From contig JAFIEL010000002.1 of NCBI GenBank assembly GCA_020832585.1, forward strand, positions 26,568-90,567: DNA of 64,000 bases, read 5' to 3'. How positions within the stretch are numbered: the stretch's first letter is position 1; every line of letters begins with the position of its first letter. The position numbers and the translations under genes are program-made. The notes under the pieces are model-generated. The model was not told the origin of the DNA. It saw only the letters and a list, made by a program, of their open reading frames with translations, and made no database searches. This document shows, in pieces, positions 60,656 to 64,000 of this stretch. The stretch is from Natronohydrobacter sp. GTDB taxonomy: Bacteria > Pseudomonadota > Alphaproteobacteria > Rhodobacterales > Rhodobacteraceae.

Positions 60656-62035
60656 CTATGCTGCAGCAGATTTCACAACAGTCCGAGCAGCCCCCTTTGG
60701 CCAGCGCAGGAAGATCACGGCCGGATTCGTGATTTGCGCCTGATCAAGCGCTTCAGGCAGACCCGAAAGCAGGCAGCGGATCACACGTTCTTGCGGGGTC
60801 GATGCGTTGGCGACGATCTCGGCTTCGATCTGACTGGGAATCCCTGCGGCCTGCAACCGGTCCACGATCAAGGCAGCCTTCTGAACCCCCATATAGACAG
60901 CCAGTGTTGTGCCGGGTTGCAGCATCTGTGCCCAATCCGGTTCAGGATCGCCCGGTTTGCAGGTCGCCGTCGCCAGCAATAGCCGGTCGGTCTGGCCCCG
61001 CTCGGTCAGACCGCGCCCAAGACTTGCAGCCGCGGCACTCGCGGCCGTGACGCCGGGCACGATCTCGACCGGCAGCCCGGCAGCGCGGGCGCTTTCCAGT
61101 TCCTCGGTCACGCGGCCAAAGATGCCGGGATCGCCCGATTTCAACCGCACAACCTTGCGACCCTGACGCGCGGCGGCAACGATCACGGCATTGATGCGGT
61201 CTTGCGGCCAAGAGCAGGCCCCCACCTCCTTGCCCACAAAGACACGCTCGGCATCCCGGCGGGCCAGTTCAAGCACCGCCGGGTCCACAAGCCGGTCGTA
61301 ATAGATCACATCGGCCTCTTGCAGCAGGCGCAAGGCGCGCAAGGTCAACAGATCCGCTGCACCCGGCCCGGCCCCCACCAGCGCGATGGCCCCTTGCACC
61401 GGGCCAGCGCCTGCCCCTTCCAGCCTGTCCTTGACCAGCTTCAAGGCCGCACGCCCGGCCCCACGCGCCATGGCCTGACGCGGCGGGCCACCAAACACCC
61501 AGTCCCAGAAAAACCGCCGTTCACGCTGTGGGATCTGGCGGTTGACCTGCGGACGAAGCCGCCCCGCCAACGCCGCCAGCTCGCCTAGCCCCGGTTCCAG
61601 CAGGGTTTCAATCTTGCTGCGAATCTGACGCGCCAGAACAGGGGCGGTGCCTTCGGTCGAGATCGCGACCACGACCGGGTCACGGTCAACGATGGATGGC
61701 GTCGTCGCATCGCATAGGGCAGGGCGGTCAACTACATTGACAAGAGCGCCCGCCTCCTTGGCCAAGGCATGCGCGGCATAGTCCAGCCCGACGCACCCCG
61801 TCGCGACAAAGACCAGCGCCGCGCCCCGGAAAACCTGGGCCGAAAGCGCCGTCACCAGCTCTGCACGCCCTTCGGCCACCAGCCCGGCAAGCTCTGCATC
61901 CAGCTCCTGCGCCACCAGCACAAGCCGCGCTTCGGTTTTCAGCATCAGCCGGGCCTTCTGCGCGGCTTGCTCGCCACCCCCGACAATCACGACATGGCGA
62001 CCGGCCATCTGCAGGAACATGGGAAAGGTTTTCAT
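60656..62035 (-). CDS. cysG: siroheme synthase CysG
   Basis: A 459-residue multifunctional enzyme. The N-terminal precorrin-2 dehydrogenase/ferrochelatase part starts MFLQMAGRHVVIVGGGEQAAQKARL, with a middle dimerisation domain. The C-terminal SAM-dependent uroporphyrinogen III methyltransferase starts near residue 215 with VGAGPGAADLLTLRALRLL and ADVIYYDRLVD and has VRLKSGDPGIFGR. It makes siroheme, the cofactor of assimilatory nitrite and sulfite reductases. ATG 62035 follows AGGAGAAC. It is the last gene of the nitrate operon. Confidence 0.95.
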   Translation of the reverse strand: MKTFPMFLQMAGRHVVIVGGGEQAAQKARLMLKTEARLVLVAQELDAELAGLVAEGRAELVTALSAQVFRGAALVFVATGCVGLDYAAHALAKEAGALVNVVDRPALCDATTPSIVDRDPVVVAISTEGTAPVLARQIRSKIETLLEPGLGELAALAGRLRPQVNRQIPQRERRFFWDWVFGGPPRQAMARGAGRAALKLVKDRLEGAGAGPVQGAIALVGAGPGAADLLTLRALRLLQEADVIYYDRLVDPAVLELARRDAERVFVGKEVGACSWPQDRINAVIVAAARQGRKVVRLKSGDPGIFGRVTEELESARAAGLPVEIVPGVTAASAAAASLGRGLTERGQTDRLLLATATCKPGDPEPDWAQMLQPGTTLAVYMGVQKAALIVDRLQAAGIPSQIEAEIVANASTPQERVIRCLLSGLPEALDQAQITNPAVIFLRWPKGAARTVVKSAAA

Positions 62036-62049
62036 GGGCGTTCTCCTGT

Positions 62050-63006
62050 TCAGGCCGCAAGCGACTCTGGGCGCATGGTCCAGAGCGTTTCGGCATCATC
62101 GCCTGACGCCAATGCCAGCAACGCGGCCTGTGCCGTGCCGGTCACGATGGCTTGCGCAAAAGGGTCATGCAGACGGCCTGACCACAGATCCGCCAGCGCC
62201 TGCGGTGGATATGGCAGATCCGACAAACGCTGCGCCTCGGGGATGATCGGCGCGAGCCGTGTCTCATCGGGCCGTCCATCCGTCAGACGATGCAGCGAGA
62301 CCGGTTTTGACGGATTGCGCTCGAACTCGCCCCCGCCCCCTTTCAGGATACACAGCCGGGGCTGGCCCAGCACCGCGCCTGACGCCTGTTGCAGCCCCAG
62401 ATAGGGCGGGTGAAAAACTCCCTGCACCGCTGCTTGCGCACCAGCAGGGTTCAGCATCCGGCAGACCGTGTTGATGCAGGACCGCAGCCCCAGAACCTTG
62501 CGCAGATGCAACAGATCCAGCAGGCGCGGCGCAAAACACTCCAGCGGCAGATAGGCGATCCCGTCCCGGTCCAGCGCGCGGCCCGCCGCGTCGATACTCT
62601 CCGCCCGCGCAATCCCCGCCAAGGCCAGCGCAGAGCGCACATCCGCCCTATCCGACTGATGCGAATTCCAACCGTGGATCAGCACGCGTGCACCCGATTG
62701 CGCAACCAGCCGCGCCGCCAGCAGGAACCAGGGCAGCCCGCGCGAGCGCCCGGCTGCATAGCTGGGCCAGTCCAGATCGACCTGCGGCAGCGCGGGCAAC
62801 GCAGCGCGCGCGGCACGGGTAAAGCCCGCAATTTCTTCTGGTGTCTCGCCCCGGTAGCGCATCAGCATCAGCAGCGCGCCAATGGCATGCGCATCCGCCG
62901 CGCCCGACAGGATCAGGCGCATCGCGGCCTCGGCTTCGGCGGCATCCAGATTGCGCGCCCGCCCCGGACCTCGCCCCATGGCATGGATATAAGGTGTCAG
63001 GCTCAT
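62050..63006 (-). CDS. TrpD2/YbiB-like glycosyltransferase-family-3 protein in nitrate operon
   Basis: A 318-residue protein related to anthranilate phosphoribosyltransferase. It has the N-terminal helical part (ARNLDAAEAEAAMRLILSGAADAHAIGALLMLMRYRGETPEEIAGFTRAAR) and the later LLHLRKVLGLRSCINTVCRMLNPAG and ILKGGGGEFERNPSKP segments. YbiB-type proteins bind nucleic acid rather than anthranilate, and this one sits between nasA and cysG, so tryptophan synthesis is unlikely. ATG 63006 overlaps the nasA stop (ATGA); the track start is 55 codons early, within nasA. Confidence 0.85.
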   Translation of the reverse strand: MSLTPYIHAMGRGPGRARNLDAAEAEAAMRLILSGAADAHAIGALLMLMRYRGETPEEIAGFTRAARAALPALPQVDLDWPSYAAGRSRGLPWFLLAARLVAQSGARVLIHGWNSHQSDRADVRSALALAGIARAESIDAAGRALDRDGIAYLPLECFAPRLLDLLHLRKVLGLRSCINTVCRMLNPAGAQAAVQGVFHPPYLGLQQASGAVLGQPRLCILKGGGGEFERNPSKPVSLHRLTDGRPDETRLAPIIPEAQRLSDLPYPPQALADLWSGRLHDPFAQAIVTGTAQAALLALASGDDAETLWTMRPESLAA

Positions 63007-64000
63007 TCCGCAGCCTCCAACCGGGTTGCCAGCAATGCCGCCAGTTCCGGCTTGCACGACCCGCAGCTTGTGCCCGCCTGCAAGGCCGCGCCGATCTGAT
63101 CGACCGTGCTCAGCCCCTGCGTCGCAATCGCGCTGCAGATCGTGTTGCGCCCGACATTCAGACAGGCGCAAACCGTGGGGCCGGGATCAGTGATGCCCTG
63201 TGCAGGGCGTCCGGCCAGCAGCCCCGCTCCCTCGGTGCCGATCTGTGCGGCCACATGCCCACGCGCCAGCGTCACCGGATCAGGTGCTGCAAACAGTGCC
63301 GCCAGCACCCGCCGCCCGTCCATGAAGGCCAGCCGATAGGTGCCCCGGATGCGATCCTCGACACTCAGGCAAGTGGCATCCGGCAGGTTGAACAGCGCGC
63401 GCGCGTAGGATTCCCACTGCGCGGGCGCCTCCATCCCTGCCAATTCGCAGCGCCAACCGCCCTCGGTCCGGGCACGCGCCCAATAGGCTGCCTTGGGCGA
63501 CAGCGTCTGCTCAGAGACCGCGAACCCATACCACGCCGGGCCTAATGGCGCGACGGCAACAACGCTGGCCTTGCTCTCGGGCTGCCCAGAAATCGGGTCT
63601 GTGACCGCAGCGACCAGCGCATCGACCCGGCCCATGGGCGCAGTCTGACCCGTCCAGTGTATCGGCGCAAAAACCTGTCCGCGCTGCACCCGATCCGTGA
63701 TTGCAACACGCAGGATCGCCTGTCCTTGAGGGCTGGTCACGCGCGCCAGCGTATCCGCTTCCAGACCCTGCGCCGCCGCATCGTCGGGGTGAATCTCGAT
63801 GAAGGGTTCGGCAATATGCTGGTTCAGCCGGGGCGCAAGGCTGGTGCGCGTCATCGTGTGCCACTGGTCACGGATGCGGCCCGTATTCAGAACGAAAGGA
63901 TAACGCGGCACGGTTTTCGCAACCGGCAGGCGTGGCAGGATCGGCAGCATCCGCGCGCGCGCATCCGGGGTGAAGAAACCACCCTCGGCGAAGAAGCGCC
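63003..64000 (-). CDS. nasA: assimilatory nitrate reductase catalytic subunit NasA, C-terminal part
   Basis: Only the last 332 residues lie in the window; the frame stays open to base 64000 with RFFAEGGFFTPDARARM, which continues a longer protein. The visible part includes the molybdopterin-dinucleotide-binding domain (NTGRIRDQWHTMTRT, HPDDAAAQGL) and, near the end, a BFD-like [2Fe-2S] domain with CACLNV and SCGSCKPEL. The enzyme reduces nitrate to nitrite in the cytoplasm for nitrogen supply. Its stop overlaps the TrpD2-like start by ATGA. Confidence 0.94.
   Translation of the reverse strand, partial: RFFAEGGFFTPDARARMLPILPRLPVAKTVPRYPFVLNTGRIRDQWHTMTRTSLAPRLNQHIAEPFIEIHPDDAAAQGLEADTLARVTSPQGQAILRVAITDRVQRGQVFAPIHWTGQTAPMGRVDALVAAVTDPISGQPESKASVVAVAPLGPAWYGFAVSEQTLSPKAAYWARARTEGGWRCELAGMEAPAQWESYARALFNLPDATCLSVEDRIRGTYRLAFMDGRRVLAALFAAPDPVTLARGHVAAQIGTEGAGLLAGRPAQGITDPGPTVCACLNVGRNTICSAIATQGLSTVDQIGAALQAGTSCGSCKPELAALLATRLEAAE

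Noticed and set aside
1-64000. tRNA genes, CRISPR arrays, intact insertion sequences or integration-site duplications
   Set aside because: None was visible by eye; the recombinase gene is not next to a tRNA, and no terminal inverted repeats or regular spaced repeats were seen.

Overview
The window reads as part of a GC-rich extrachromosomal replicon (large plasmid or chromid) of an alphaproteobacterium, most likely a Rhodobacterales/Rhodobacteraceae member. The main evidence is a complete repABC replication/partition operon at 52.4-55.9 kb, with an apparent counter-transcribed RNA and palindromic centromere candidates. Supporting evidence is the gene content: Brucella/rhizobia-type erythritol genes, inositol genes, a MatB-type malonyl-CoA synthetase, and heavy use of ABC and TRAP transporters. 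Almost all genes are packed into operons with ATGA or TGATG overlaps, mostly on the minus strand.

Region 1 (1-12.1 kb) is a cyclitol cluster: iolC (cut by the window edge), an inositol dehydrogenase, an SDR, a single-domain ABC sugar transporter, an IolI/MocC-like isomerase, a PanB-like protein, a MocE-like Rieske ferredoxin and a MocD-like di-iron oxygenase. Two paralogous LacI regulators belong to it, one with a 26-bp palindromic operator. The MocD/MocE pair beside MocA/B/C-like genes resembles rhizopine (O-methyl-scyllo-inosamine) catabolism, so an O-methylated inositol may be the real substrate. Region 2 (12.2-25.4 kb) holds class II FBP aldolase and FBPase divergent from deoR-tpi-rpiB. 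It continues with two DhaK/DhaL-type kinases, one of whose DhaK domains is fused to a SorC-family regulator, then an SDR and a ribose-type ABC transporter. Region 3 (25.7-40.6 kb) is an erythritol locus: eryC, eryB, eryA, eryD, a second ABC transporter of MalK/Ugp type, and an embedded HAD phosphatase / FGGY kinase / class II aldolase / 2-hydroxyacid dehydrogenase module. Regions 2 and 3 together can convert tetritols to erythrose 4-phosphate and feed it into the sugar-phosphate pool.

Region 4 (40.9-48.4 kb) is a hexuronate/hexonate module: L-idonate 5-dehydrogenase-like enzyme, TRAP transporter, FCD-GntR regulator, mannonate dehydratase and a fructuronate reductase-like dehydrogenase. Region 5 (48.4-52.1 kb) has an FMO-type monooxygenase and an AcoR-like regulator that has lost the sigma-54 contact loop. 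Region 6 (52.4-57.3 kb) is the replication module plus a tyrosine recombinase. Region 7 (57.5-60.6 kb) contains intact matB, a matA remnant with a large internal deletion, and a Xre/RES toxin-antitoxin pair. Region 8 (60.7-64 kb) is the end of an assimilatory nitrate reduction operon (nasA partial, a TrpD2-like gene, cysG).

No tRNA, rRNA, CRISPR array or intact insertion sequence was recognised. Functional calls come from reading the supplied translations and recognising motifs; no database search was possible.
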